Below are positions 11,160 through 23,079 of a stretch of 64,000 nt of DNA, one piece after another. The translations under genes and the position numbers were made by a program. This DNA comes from Oscheius dolichura (taxonomy: Eukaryota > Nematoda > Chromadorea > Rhabditida > Rhabditidae). A model generated the notes under the pieces. It was not told the origin of the DNA. It did not search any database and was given only the letters and a program-made list of their open reading frames with translations. The stretch spans positions 7,130,001-7,194,000 of the forward strand of contig OW051496.1 of assembly GCA_932521035.1 (NCBI GenBank). The letters are read 5' to 3'. Position 1 is the first letter of the stretch. Each line of letters starts with the position of its first letter.

Positions 11160-14100
11160 CCAAGTCTGGAAATATCCAGATTTTTATAGAATATGTCTAA
11201 CAAGGGAAAATAGCCGAATTTGAACCGAAGAAATAAGCAGGCAACACAATTTTTGAGCCAGGAAAAAAGACGCGCCGAGACCCAGTTGAGTTATCGGCTT
11301 CGCTTTACTGGCACAGAGCGGGAATGACAGAGAATGGAATAGCAAAGTAGGGGCGATTGGATGGTTTCGGGTATTTTGGACGGGTGGCAATTGGCCTCTT
11401 ACAAGAGAAGGATTCATGCCGTTTCCAACGTGTACCCGCACCCGTAAAGTCTCGACAGCTGAATGCGCCTTTACTGTGCGCTCTACAAAACTGCCTCGGC
11501 TTTATATTCTTCGTGTTTGCCGATTTCTTATGCGGAAGCGCGTGAGAATTACCGAGTCTCAGAGCTCGTTCAATTGGATAGCCTCCTGGATCACCTCAAT
11601 AGGTTTTATAAATATGGATACAAACGGACAATACACCGTCCTAGCCTTGCCACGTCCGTGTTTTGTGTTTGTTCAGCGATTTTTTCAGCCTGGAAGTAAC
11701 AAGGGGACAAAATAAATATATCTTGCCTCCTACTGCTTTGCCTCTCCTCGATTCGCCAATTACCCGGTTGTCCCATCCGTTCCTCTGTGGATAATTCCTC
11801 GTCCCTGCCCCTACCCATCCTAATTACCACCTCATTCACCCGGGGCATAATCTCATTTTCTTATGTCTACACAGCGACGGTACCTTCCCCCGGCTAGCTG
11901 CCATGTTCTTATGTCTCCGGAGGTGAAATACGAGATCATCTGATTCTCCTCCTTTTCTTCTTTTCTTGATGCGAGAAGTATGGAACATCTCGGCCCTCCT
12001 CATTTACGGGGGATGAATGACGTTTTCCCTGATGATTTATGGCTACTACTCGAGTATTCCGCTAAATAGACGCCAGTCATGGCTGACTCCTTCTACTTTT
12101 CCTATTTTCGCCGTGCTACTTCTCTTCGTCACGTAATAACACCAAATTATTTAACATTCTGCTGGATATAAAAGATTGCCAGACACTTTTGTTTCGCTCC
12201 TTTTATTCATATCGAAATTCAAAGAAATAAATTAAAAGAACCATGTTTTGCAGGAATAGATCTCGTTTTTTTTTGAAGGTTATGTTCTCTCTGATAGTTT
12301 GAAGACAATAAAAATAGAAGAGAATGACGGGCTATCTAAAATAATGCGAGATCTATTTTACTGGCTGCAAAGTGGATGCTCAGAGAACGAGCATGAAGTG
12401 GGAATTTGCTCTCTCGCCTACCAATTAAGCCGGCCCTTATTAAAACGAAATTAGAGGAGTGGAGGATGCCTTGTATAACTAGGGGACTGATTTGCTGGGG
12501 AGGAGAGGCTCCTCCAAGGAGGAGAGAAGAGAGCATGGCCATCGATTCCGGCAACCGCCTTTCTAAACGAGTTACGGCGCAATTCGTGGCCCTCCCCGAC
12601 GCCTAGTGGGCATAAGGGGTAGAGCACTGCCCAAGGAGCCTTCTTTTGCCTTTATTTGTATTGAAAATGGAGAGTTTACAAGCCAGAAGCCGAGTTAATT
12701 GGGCTAGGTGATCCGGGGGACTAATTGCACGTGTGTGGCGGGAGGGAATAGGGAGAAGGGGGGACCCCCTTGTGCACAATTCATGCGGGTCCATCGATCT
12801 CCGACGCCTCCCTAAGTACTTCACTTAGCCACTCCTTCCGTTTCGGGAGGACTTCTACTACTACACCCTCCTGCCCCTGACCAGTAGCCGCCCCGTCTCC
12901 CTGACTTCCCTTTTATCCAATCCTATTTAGAAAGTCTTTCTTGTCTCCGCCCTGTTGCCAGCTGCTCTAGTCCTTTCGATACTGTCTTTTTGGGAATATT
13001 GAGTTTGTCAACTCTCTTTATCATCAAACCACAAAACTTTCTTTTTTCCTGGAAATTTTAAGTCAGCACAGAGGAAAACGGCAGGCTGCCTCCTCTTCCT
13101 CTCCCTCCACATCTTCCTCCTCGTTCTCGTTCCCCTTCTTGTCCTCCTCCTTGTCCTCATCCCCGTGCCCCTACTCGTCCTCCTCCTCCGATCCACACCA
13201 ATTAGCCTAGTTGCAAAGAAAAAGCTGTTGATCCATTTGCAACCAGTTGTTTTCTTCCCATTCAATACCCATAAAATGTATTTTCCAGTGCTCTCCCAGC
13301 TGTTTTTTTCATTTCCGTTCAGTTGACCCATAAAGTAATCCCGGTCTTGAAACACCTCGGCCCAGTCTCTCTCCCCCTTTTTTATTCTCTTTTCTCTTCT
13401 CCTCTGCCTCTCCATAATTCCTGTCTTTCAGCTCATCATCTCCCATGAATTCGTGAGGAAGTCGGCCGGATGGCCCGTCTCGACCACGCTCAGCCCAGGT
13501 GGGTGCTCTCCTCTCCGTTCTCATTGAATATTTGGGGGCCGGGACAGAAAAACGTACAAATTAGACTGGGACTGGCCTCAATTCATCTTTCTCGTAGTGC
13601 CGATTGTCAAATTGATGACCAGCGGCCGGGCCCGGACTCTCTTTGCCAGTGATCCGTAGGCGTGACTCCCTCCTCCCTGCGAGTCGCCTCCTCTCCCTCT
13701 GCCAATTGTCGTTTGCAACAAGAGCCCCCCTCGCTGCTGATCGATCAATAATCCAATTTCCCTCCGTGATCTCTTATATCTCCTTCCCCTCCGGCAAACA
13801 CACCCAACCCCCTCTCGCACTATCAAAACACTTGTTTTAGCCGAGGTGCGCGATGTCCCTCTCCGTGTTCCCGGTGTTTATTGGTGGCCGACACCCCTCG
13901 TCCCCCCTGGGGCTCGTCCCCCTTCACACTTTTCACACTCATCCTGCTTGTCAGGGCAGGGGAGAGCACCTGGAACGGGTCGAACAACTCGCATGTGGCA
14001 AGTTCCGTCCGTTTCGAACTCGCCTCCTCCCTGAGGTGTTCCACCCCGTTCTTTTTTATTTTATCTGTTTGTCCTCCTCCTTCTCCCCTCTGCCCTTCCA

Positions 14101-14591
14101 GGGAAGACATTTCTATTTCTTCTAAAATATACTACAAAAAGAGGAAAGGAAGCATCCCTTCCTTCCATTCGGTCGTCTTATTCGGCCGTCTTATGTTTAT
14201 GTCGTGTCCATTCATCACAGACATTGCATTCGCTCTTCGTAAAGAAACTCCTAAAAACTATTCCTCACCCCTTGGTATTTCTCCCTCCGTCTTCCCTTTG
14301 GAACCCCCTATGACGTCTTAAACTCTGCTTCCCTTCCACCTGACCGCCTGCCAGATCAAAGCCTCACCTCTAGCTATTTTTGTTGTTTTTTTTCTGGGTG
14401 AAGTAACCTCAAAGTTGCGCCGGCTGGTCATTTTTCAAAGTCCTTCCGGCTGATCTCCCCTCGCGGCAGTGCTCACTGCCCCCGTCTGAAAAAGTAGCTT
14501 CCCCCCTTCGTAAACAAAACAATTTATTGCAGATTACTTGCCCCATTCTCCTTGATTAAAAATAATAAATTTTCGTTTTTTTAGAGCGGGT
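11160..14591. other. gene-poor stretch, low-complexity pyrimidine tracts
   Basis: About 3.4 kb with no gene I can support. A polypyrimidine tract at about 13085-13190 would read Glu/Asp-rich in one minus frame but has an in-frame stop and no splice context. A TATA-like GATATAAAAG occurs near 12166, without a convincing gene downstream. The 3' end, a T-tract followed by TTTTTTTAG, is a good acceptor for the FERM gene start. Confidence 0.45.
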
Positions 14592-17500
14592 ATGTCCATC
14601 CCGCGGGGGGTGGGCGCCCCACCGCCGCCTGGCCTCGATCCCAAGAGGGGCAAGCTGATGTGCATCAAGGTTAGGCTACTGGACGACTCGGTGGCCGTCT
14701 TCCATCTTGGGGTGAGGCAGTCGAAACACGGGGAACATGGCCGTTTCAGCATAAGGCATTGGGACAACAGCTGCTGGATGAGGTGGCCCGCCATTTAAAC
14801 TTATTGGAGTCCGATTACTTTGGATTGGAATATTTTGACGAGACCAAGACGCGGGTGGGTGACTGTCTCCTCTTCCTCTTCTAGTCTCTCCTTTTTCAGT
14901 GCTGGCTAGAAAAAGAGAAACCCATCCTCCGGCAGATCGCGTCCGTCGGTGGCGACTGCAAGTTCTACTTCATCGTCAAGTTCTACACCCCGAATCCCGT
15001 CGACCTGGAGGAAGAATACACCCGGTCAGTCGTCGGCCCTCCTTCTTTTTCCCTCCATCATTGATTCCACATTACCAGCCAGCATACACTCACTTTTTGG
15101 CCCGAGTGTTCGGCATAGATGAATGACCCGCGAATGTCCCCCTCCTGTCCGCCGTAACGTCATAAACACGAGGGCCCGGGTGAAATCCTGGGAGCATTTC
15201 GAGAAGGGAAGACTTCCGCCATTTCAGGTACCTGTTCACTCTTCAAATTAGGAGGGACCTGGCCTTGGGTGAGCTGCATTGTACCGAGACGACGGCAGCC
15301 CTGCTGGCGGCCTACCTGGTCCAGGTGGAGTCCTCCTCTTCCCAGTGGACACCCGCCTCTTTTAGAGTGACTGCGGTGATTTCTCCGCGGAGGACTACCC
15401 CGACCCGTCCTACCTCTCCCACACGAGGTTCATCCCCAATCAGACGATGGCCTTCCAGCAGCAGGTCATGAACAACCACAAAAATCTCGAGTTAGTCCCT
15501 CATTTTCCTTTGATTTTCGGTTAAATTTATAGAGGAATGACCCCTGCTCAAAGTGACCTGGCCCTGTTGGAAGTGGCAAGGAGGAGTGACTTCTACGGGG
15601 TCAAGCTGCACCCGGCTAAGGATTCCGACGACACGGCCGGTCACCTAAGCGTTCTCCACCAGGGAATAAAGGCAGGCAGTCGATTTAAAGCCCATAATTT
15701 GCTCCGCTTCCAGGTCTACCAGCAGCTTCAATGCGTGTCGACCTTCTCCTGGGGAAAGATCCGCAAACTGAGTTTCAAGAGGAAAAAGCTGCTGATAAAA
15801 CTACACCCGGATGGTTATGTGAGTATTTTCTCCTTTTTTGGAAGGGGGACAGCCGAGGCGTGTCTTTTGTTTATTATCATCTTCAGCAGTACGCCAAGGA
15901 TACGGCCGAGTTCATTTTTGACACGAGGAACGAGTGCAAGAACTTCTGGAAGAAGTGTGTCGAACACCACGCCTTCTTCCGCTGCACCGCGACTGACAAC
16001 CTCCGCCGGGATCATCGCTTCTTCAGCAAGGGCAGCTCATTCAGGTGGGGGCCCTGTTCAATTTGAGTGGAATAAGAAATGCTTCAGGTTTACGGGAAGG
16101 ACACAAAAACAATTGATAGACTACGTGAGAGAGCACCACAAGAGGAGGGAGCCCTTCACCAGGTAGGCCACTAGCCATTTTGGAGCAGGCCACTAGAATA
16201 TGCGAAAAGCACACGTCGGGTTTATTGATAAGGTTCCTATTGAGGAAAAGTCTAGGTGTCGCCCTTATTGACGTCTTCCTTGGACCCGCGGACGTCGGCC
16301 GTCTTCGACTTGGTCACGTCGGCCGTATTCGATTTTGTCTTGTTCTTGTCCCCCTTGGTCTTCTTCTGCTTGTCCGAGTCCCAGTCACTGGCCACGTCTT
16401 GGAATGTCGGGTAGTCGTTCTTGTTTTTGACGGCACCGCCGGCAATCGCCACCTCCTTCTTCGTCATCTTCTGCTCGGCCGGCTTATCTTCCGGCTGCAT
16501 GACCGACTGCTGGGTGTCCATCTCCACGTCCACCTCGCCGATGTCCTTCTTCTCCGACTGCATCGCTGACGCCGTCTGTGTCTGGCACACGGAGATCTCC
16601 TTCTCCGCCTCTTTGCTCTTCTTATCCTTGCTCTTCTTCTTCTTGTCCCCCTTCTTCGGCTTCTCCTTGGCTCCAGACTTTTTCTTCTTGTCCTTCCCTT
16701 TCTTTTTATCGTATTTTTGCGCTACGCCCAGCCTCTCGTCCCCCTTGGCAAACATGTCGCTAGGACCTTTGCCTCCTTTGTTAGATTTTTTCGAGCAGCC
16801 AAGGACGGAATAGACTGCAACTTGCCCATTTTTAACTGAAACATTGGGAGTTACCTGCGATAAAGTTGACCAAAAGAAAAAACCACAGCATGGCCGGTCG
16901 GCTGGGAAGAATAATAGGGCGCTCGAAAGAAATCTCCCTGTCCTGTCTCAAGCAAGCCATTTCAGGCCACTTCGATCCGCTACCAACCAGCGAATCTACG
17001 CCTCGGGTACAATAATCAGTGACCGTCAGCGGAATGGCCGTACCCATGCCTCTATGCCGCACCTGCCTCCCTCTACCCAGGAGGCCTTGGACGCGAGAGC
17101 TAAGCGCCGGGATCGCTGTACCAGTGACATCGAGGGCAGCTCGACACTCCGGCAGCAGGCGAGAAAGAGTCCCCATCGCGAGGTGCCCGAGAAGAGCCAG
17201 CCAGATCAAAGTATGTCCCTCTCCCTGCCCAATGTTCTCGACGAACTGCCCGTGGGGGTCTGTGACATCCCCCTCGACACCCAGCCCCCGAAATCCACCA
17301 GCGGGGATAACTTTAACTCTCTGAGAGACTACGACGCCCTGTCTGAGGACTCGTATGGCCTGTCGGATAACGAGAGGTCGGCCCGGTCTGACGTGGGGGT
17401 GAGCAGCTCGTCCACCTCCCGGCCCCAAGTGTATAACACCACCTTTACCGCTAAACGTGTAGGCAATGTCATTGTTAAACGGGTCGTGTCCAAATCCGAG

Positions 17501-19254
17501 GAGGATGAGAACCAGGCTGGATCCAGTAGGAAACACTTGAAGGAGTTCCCCTTTCGAAGCCAGAATATGGTCCCAGTTGAGATTGACGGCCCCAACGTTG
17601 ACTTGTCCTCGTCCCTGCCCAAACATAAGCCTGTATATACCCCCTCGGGGACATTGTTACGTAAGCCGCGGGTCATCTCTGTGGAGGAGGATGGCTACGA
17701 GACGGTCAAGGTGTCTCCCGACTCCGGACACTACAGTACGCTGTTCTCGCCGGCCAGCACTTCGAAGGAGGTGGAGGAGATCAGGTACGGCAGTGTTTGC
17801 TATTTCACACGGTCCTTGAGCAGGGGGAGGAGGAAGATTCTCTCTTTTCTTTCGTTTTTCATCCGATTTCTCGTTCTCCTCCTCAAAATCGCGTTCCTTT
17901 CTTCATCATCAAGTCAATTTCTCCCGGTTTTAGGAGAAGCTCCCGTTCGCCGGACTATTCTCAGCCCAGAACTAGTGACTATTCGATGTCGACCTTCTGC
18001 TCCGACCGGCAGCCGTCTACGAGTATTCCTAGTCTCGGCCCTAGCCGATCCTTCGACGATTCTGTCACCTCCCCCAGCTATCAGCCCTATGCTGTCCCAC
18101 AGAAGAAGCGTGACTCCCCGGAGGAGAAGCGAGACCCCGTGACTTATGGGGCAGTCGGCCCACTGCCGGGGAAGGTTATCAGCAAGGAGAATGTCGTGGT
18201 TACGCCGGAGGGGATAAAGGAGAGACAGAACAGGGGACCCAAGCCAGCAGTCCCCCCGAAACCGAAGATTGCGGCCAATCAAACGGCTCCCATAGTCCAT
18301 ATGGAGGACAGCTTCACCCAGAAGAAGGAACTGGAGAGGAGCAAGAGCGAGGAGGCCGCCGAGAGGCCGCCGCCGAGGAATTCCCAGCTCAGCCGGCCGG
18401 CTCTGATCTCTGTGATGTCGGAAGACCATCCAGACATTCAGAAATGCCACCTATTCAACTCGGAAATACCGTATACCCTGACCCTGAGGCATGTCGGTGA
18501 CACGGGCTCATTGAAGAGAACCACGCGGAGTCCGGAAACATTCCAGCGACGGAAGTCTCTGGACCTTGTCCCCCGGAAGAGACTGCCATCGCCGGGGAAC
18601 TTCTCCTCCCAAGACCATACGGTGGAGCCTATGACGCCGGACGGAGACGTCCTGGAATACATATTGAGGCGACGGTCAATGAGCCACGAGAGGTCGGCCA
18701 TGAGGGCGAAGAGGGGCGACCCGAGGAGGCAGACCCAGCCGGTCAGGTTCGACCTTCCTCCGTCGCCGTGCTCTCCGACAAAGGGCGGAAGCACCCCGTT
18801 TATTTCATTTTTACCAGATGATGTCGCCTACGATACGGTGTCGGAGAGCCGCAGCCTCCACGACGGGATGGACAGGTGGGTACTATACTTGTATTCTTAT
18901 GGTCATAAAGAGAACCAGAGCCAAATTCCTCTACAATAACCTTCTGGCCCTTCTAATTCAATTGCTTTCAGGCTGGAAAAGAACGAAGATTCCGAAGACT
19001 CGGACCCTCTGCCGCCTCCTCCCCCGGCCGTCTCCACCTCCTCCCCAAAAGTGCCTCCTCCTCCTCCTCCTAAGCCAAGAGACGCCGCCCAGCGAGTCGT
19101 CGAGATAAAAGCCAGCGCGGAAATCAGCCTGGTGAGCGATTCGGAATCTCCTCCCTTCATCGACGAGAGCCCCAAGGACTCAGACAAGGGCTCCCAGGAG
19201 ACGGAGCAGTTGACCCGCGTCACGGAGACCGGCCTACGGTGGACGGATTTTTAA
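14592..19254 (+). CDS. FARP-type FERM/FA-domain protein (N-terminal half)
   Basis: FERM protein expected to work at the membrane-actin interface. ATG at 14592 follows a TTTTTTTAG acceptor. The FERM domain spans several small exons to 16162: KRGKLMCIKVRLLDD, LNLLESDYFGLEYFDE, CWLEKEKPILRQI, KLHPAKDSDD and KIRKLSFKRKKLLIKLHPDG. The FERM-adjacent motif FSKGSSFRFTGRTQKQLIDY closes it. These are the FARP1/2 hallmarks. An 803-nt intron (16163-16965) hosts an antisense gene. A long, disordered, Ser/Pro-rich region follows (introns 17785-17933 and 18876-18971), with polyproline near 19010-19080. The frame ends at TAA 19252-19254, with AATAAA at about 19515. The DH-PH-PH half of a FARP protein begins 480 nt downstream, so this may be one gene, an operon pair or a true split. 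Confidence 0.8.
16252..16891 (-). CDS. Lys-rich protein nested in a FERM-gene intron
   Basis: An open frame of at least 167 codons (ATG at 16755, stop at 16252) lies antisense within the 803-nt FERM-gene intron. It is dominated by Lys clusters (KKKGKDKKKKSG and similar) and ends in a more mixed, acidic-to-Thr/Lys tail. The frame stays open upstream to about 16836. A further ATG at 16891 encodes MLWFFLLVNFIA, a hydrophobic leader, but joining it in frame needs removal of 19 nt (16836-16854) that start GTAACT and end TTTCAG. With that join the protein would be about 206 residues with an N-terminal signal or anchor. I recognise no family. The Lys-rich frame is well supported; the start is not. 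Confidence 0.55.
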
Positions 19255-19733
19255 CTTGTCTCTTTGAGCTTATTCGTGTCGTGGCTTCTCCTCTCTTTCC
19301 TTCCACCCTAACATTTTCCTCTCTCTCTAACAAAACACAGCCGCCGTCTAACTGTGGCTGTCTAAAAGTGGTGAGAAGGCGAGAGAAGTGGCGAAGTGGC
19401 TGTATCGCTTCTCGTTTGCACCCCAATCTCCTCGGTTCTTTGTGTTTGTTGCATGTTGGCTCAATCCGTGCCTTTTTTTCCTTTTTTGGTGCTATTTATC
19501 TCTTCTTCTCTTCTTGAATAAATTGTTTCACTCCCTTCATTGTCAGAAAACGAAGCGATTCAGCCAGACACGGTAGTTGGTAGTAGTGTGCCCCCTCCCT
19601 GGGTCTAGCTCCCCCGATCTCCCCATTCCCGGCCCGCCTTTATTGTTAATTTAAATCATTATTCATTCTGTTGTAATATAATAAATTATTGTCATTATTT
19701 TATGTCTTCTCCAATTATTTCAGAATCTCCCCC

Positions 19734-21869
19734 ATGGGTAAGTCCAAATTTCAGCAAAAAATAGAAAAGGGAAGAGATCTTCCGGTCAAGTCGCCCTTTC
19801 AGAACTGCTCCATCGTAAGAAAGACGTCATCTACGGGGTCAATTCGACCTTCTCCACGGAAAATCTCAGCGAGCCGGCCCAGTTGTTAAAGTCTCTATTT
19901 ATATATCGTACCCCTCCAACTATTCGCTTCAGAACCTCTCTTTCAATCAGTGTCACGTCGGACAGGATGACCCGGGCCGAGTCGAGCGACAGCGGCGGTC
20001 TCTCACTGTACCAGTCCCAATCAGAGAGGAGTGCCCCGGCAGTTGCCCACAGTTTAGACGACCTGGAGCCCGAGACGAGCTCTGAACAGTCGGAAAACTA
20101 TTTGGAAAGGTGTGGACCGGGGATTATTTGAAGATTAAAATTTAGGGAGGATAGCTTGGTCGGGAGGAAGGCATTCGGCCGGTGGCAGAACTGCCTGCCG
20201 CAGATAGTCAAAGACCTGGAGGACCAGGAGCGGACCTCCTTCCGGGACATCTGCCTCGTTTCCCAGGTGGGAAGTGTCCTCTCCTTGTAGCTTCTTCCAG
20301 AAATTGTACGAGAAGGTCCAGCCCCAGCTGGAGAAGTGTCGCGTCTTGGCGGAGATGTTCCATGCCCTGGACGAGCTGAGACAGGCACAGAAGACGCTGC
20401 TAGACGAGCTGGAGGAGGTCATCCAGAGGTCAGGCCACAGAGGGCACCAGAGACACCGAAAGACGTTTAAGCTCTCATTGGGAAAACGTGCCCCCGGCCC
20501 TGCTTCGGAATGCCCACAACACGATCCCCGTCTACCTGTCCCTCCTCCAGCAGTTCCCCATCTTCCTCTCAGCGCTGGATGAACTCAGCCGCCAGAACAT
20601 GTCCTTCCGTGGGCATCTCCTCCAGCTCGAGGCTACCGAAGAATGCTACCTGCCGATGAACTGGCTACTGTTGAGGATCACCCAGAGGATCGTCGGCTGG
20701 CAGCCGGTGCTGGCCCGGATTGTGGAGAACCAGCTGGACGAGGGCCGGGAGGAAAAGGATATCTTGTCGGCCCGCGTCGCCCTGGACAAAGTGTCCCAAT
20801 ACGCGGAGAAGACCAGGGGACAGCGACACTCCCTGGCCGAGTTTGTGGCTATGCTCCAGGTGGAGAAGGACGTCGGCCGACCCGGGCTGCTCTCTCACCC
20901 ACACAGGAGGCTCCTCCGGCTGGGGTGGATAGAGCGGTGGTCCCAGACGGGGACGAATCCCCGCCTGCTCCTCCTCACCAGTGACAGACTCCTCTTCGCC
21001 CACAGAACTCCCGGAGACACGCCGTTTTCCATCCACGGCGAGGTGAAATTGAAGGGACTGCTGATAGAGGACGGGGACACGTACGGCGTGACGGGGAAGG
21101 ACAACGCGGTGACCCTTCACAGCGGGGACAAGTCCATAGTCATGGTCACCCCGAATAAGGAAGAATGGGTCGAGGTACACAACTCATCTCGGATATTCTC
21201 CCGTTTGCAGGATATCAGCACAGCCGTAAAACAAGCAGCTAAAACACGGTTAGAACTCCCTCCATTGCAGTTGGAAAGACGCGATGAAAATGAGATCTCT
21301 CAACTCCGTAATAATAAGTGTAATGCTATAAACTGCCAATTTTAGCAAATAAAGACCAAGATTGTTTGAGAGCGAAGCCGAGTCCGTTGCAAGTTTGCTG
21401 GCACAGGCGATGCTCCATTGGAGTGAAAGACTTACACAAGGTAATATCTCGACAGCGGCAATGTATAACTATGGTTCAGATCGTATCCAATGGGCACAGT
21501 GGTTATTTGTTGAGGAAATTGAGAAATTCAGTTGGGTGGCAACGTTTATGGGTAGTTATGGCCGGACACAGCCTATTCTTCTATAAATCGCACGAGGTAT
21601 ATTCAATTATTTTGGAAAATAATTAGCGAGAAATGCAGGAAGCGGCTCCTCTAGCTAATTTGAGCCTTGTCGATTATGGATTAGCAATACCTACACTAGA
21701 AGATGCCGTGTCCTATGAAAATTGCTTCAAATTATTCTATGGAAACTACAAATATTACTTCAGAACGGAGAGTGGGTACTCCTTCCGACGATGGATCGAT
21801 GCTATCAAATGTAGTGCGATATCAAGGAAGAATGTTGATTGTGTTACAGCCCTATCCCTCAGAATATAA
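19734..21869 (+). CDS. FARP-type RhoGEF (DH-PH-PH half)
   Basis: Guanine-nucleotide exchange factor for Rho/Rac GTPases. An ATG at 19734 just after a TTATTTCAG acceptor is split by an intron (19738-19802) and leads into MELLHRKKDVIYGVN. Later introns include 19891-19932, 20110-20145 (36 nt) and 20267-20300 (34 nt). The DH domain runs from GRWQNCLPQIVKDL through LSALDELSRQNMSF and NWLLLRITQRIVGWQPVL. The first PH domain follows (RLGWIERWSQTG). After an AT-rich linker with QVCWHRRCSIG, the second PH reads GYLLRKLRNSVGWQRLWVV and FFYKSHE. That VCWH/second-PH arrangement is specific to FARP1/2. The upstream FERM gene supplies the other half. Stop is at 21867-21869. Sequence becomes AT-rich within the last exons although the protein stays homologous. 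Confidence 0.82.
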
Positions 21870-22205
21870 TTGCCCTTTTTTTGCCACCATGTGCCTTTCA
21901 TGACCTCAGGAATTAGATTAAAATGTTTATTGTAATGAAATACAATGACGATTCATCAAAAAGAGATAACGTGTGGACCCATAATAAATAAAACTAGGTA
22001 TAGATAAAAGGGGCACAAGTATAATACCGACCAGAAAAATAAGGCATGTGATACAATTGCTCAAACCACTACTCTGAACGGATCAATAAATACATTTTCG
22101 ACAATAAATAAATAATTATATTTACTTGGAGATTTGTAAAATCCTAGTAGTAAGAAGGAAAACATGTCTTCGCGGAAGAATGTTGAAGTTGGAAAGAAAA
22201 CGAAC

Positions 22206-23079
22206 TTAGATTGGCAGCTCCATGGCAGCACGCTTGTTAACCACACGTGTGACATAGAGATAGAAGAAATCGGCATACAGCACAGTTTGAACAATTCCGG
22301 CAACAGTGGCGATCGGATCGAAGAAGCCTTCGGAATAATACCTGTAATATCTGATGAGAAACTGTTAAATGAAAATTACCTATAAATCCAGTTCAAAACG
22401 TAGAGGCCACGGTAAGCGCCTAAAGCGAAAAGATAATGTGCCGTAATAGTTTCTGCCGATCCAGTGGACTGCAACATGAATAACTGAGGCATGATAGCTA
22501 CAGCTTCGAGATATATACTAAAAATATGCATAAAAACAATATATACTGCCTGCCTGAATGTCCAGAGAACTTCAAAGGGGGTAAATTCGTGGTTAATCAG
22601 AAGAGCTAACAAAACAGATGGAATAAGGAGCAGTTCCACGCGGAAAATATCACTTTCTCGCTCATAAGTGCCTATAATTTAAGTAAAAATGATAAAATAC
22701 TATTTACTTCGAAATTTGATGAGCATCAAGTAAACAGTTCCAAAAGAAGCAACGAGGAAAACAATCTGGAGAAGAAAAGAAAAATTGAGTAAGTAAAAGA
22801 TCAAAATTTTGCTCTGTAAATTCGCAAGGATAAAATCATACCTTCATGACAGAGTTGTAAGCTGAGACATATGCCGTAAAAAGATCCAAATACCGAGTTG
22901 CAAACACAATAGCGAAAAGAATCTGGGACCTTGCTGATATTCCTGAGCATGATCTAGTCCGCCATATCTGTAAAAACGTTTTCATTGAAAATCAGATAGC
23001 TACAACGAATCACCTTGATAAGCAATATAAATATTGCGATGAGATGTGACATATCGGCAGAGAGGCGAAAGATGTTCAT
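22206..23079 (-). CDS. erd-2: ER lumen protein-retaining (KDEL) receptor
   Basis: Seven-helix Golgi/ER receptor that returns K/HDEL-bearing proteins to the ER. The start ATG at 23079 encodes [20 protein letters not shown]. Further exons give [61 protein letters not shown] sequence (here [14 protein letters not shown]) and [15 protein letters not shown]. It ends [12 protein letters not shown] with a TAA at 22206. All family signatures are present and in order. A 36-nt segment (22518-22553) interrupts the invariant WTFSIYLE motif; it starts GC and ends AG, so it looks like a GC-AG intron and could otherwise be read through as a 12-residue insertion. Confidence 0.92.
22518..22553 (-). other. candidate 36-nt GC-AG intron
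   Basis: On the minus strand the coding sequence TTC-AG is followed by GCAGGC and ends TTTTTAG before T-ATA-TAT. Removing these 36 nt regenerates the conserved KDEL-receptor motif WTFSIYLE. The length is a multiple of three with no stop, so retention would be in frame. Confidence 0.6.

Noticed and set aside
12605..12640. tRNA-like A-box (GGGGTAGAGCACTG)
   Set aside because: No matching B-box or foldable cloverleaf follows within the expected distance.
13085..13190. Glu/Asp-rich minus-strand reading of a polypyrimidine tract
   Set aside because: It has an in-frame stop, no splice context and no surrounding coding signal; treated as low-complexity DNA.
16832..17626. Long minus-strand open frame opposite the FERM-gene linker
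   Set aside because: It is the reverse shadow of a GC-rich coding exon. Only its very end (MLWFFLLVNFIA) is considered, as a possible leader of the nested gene.
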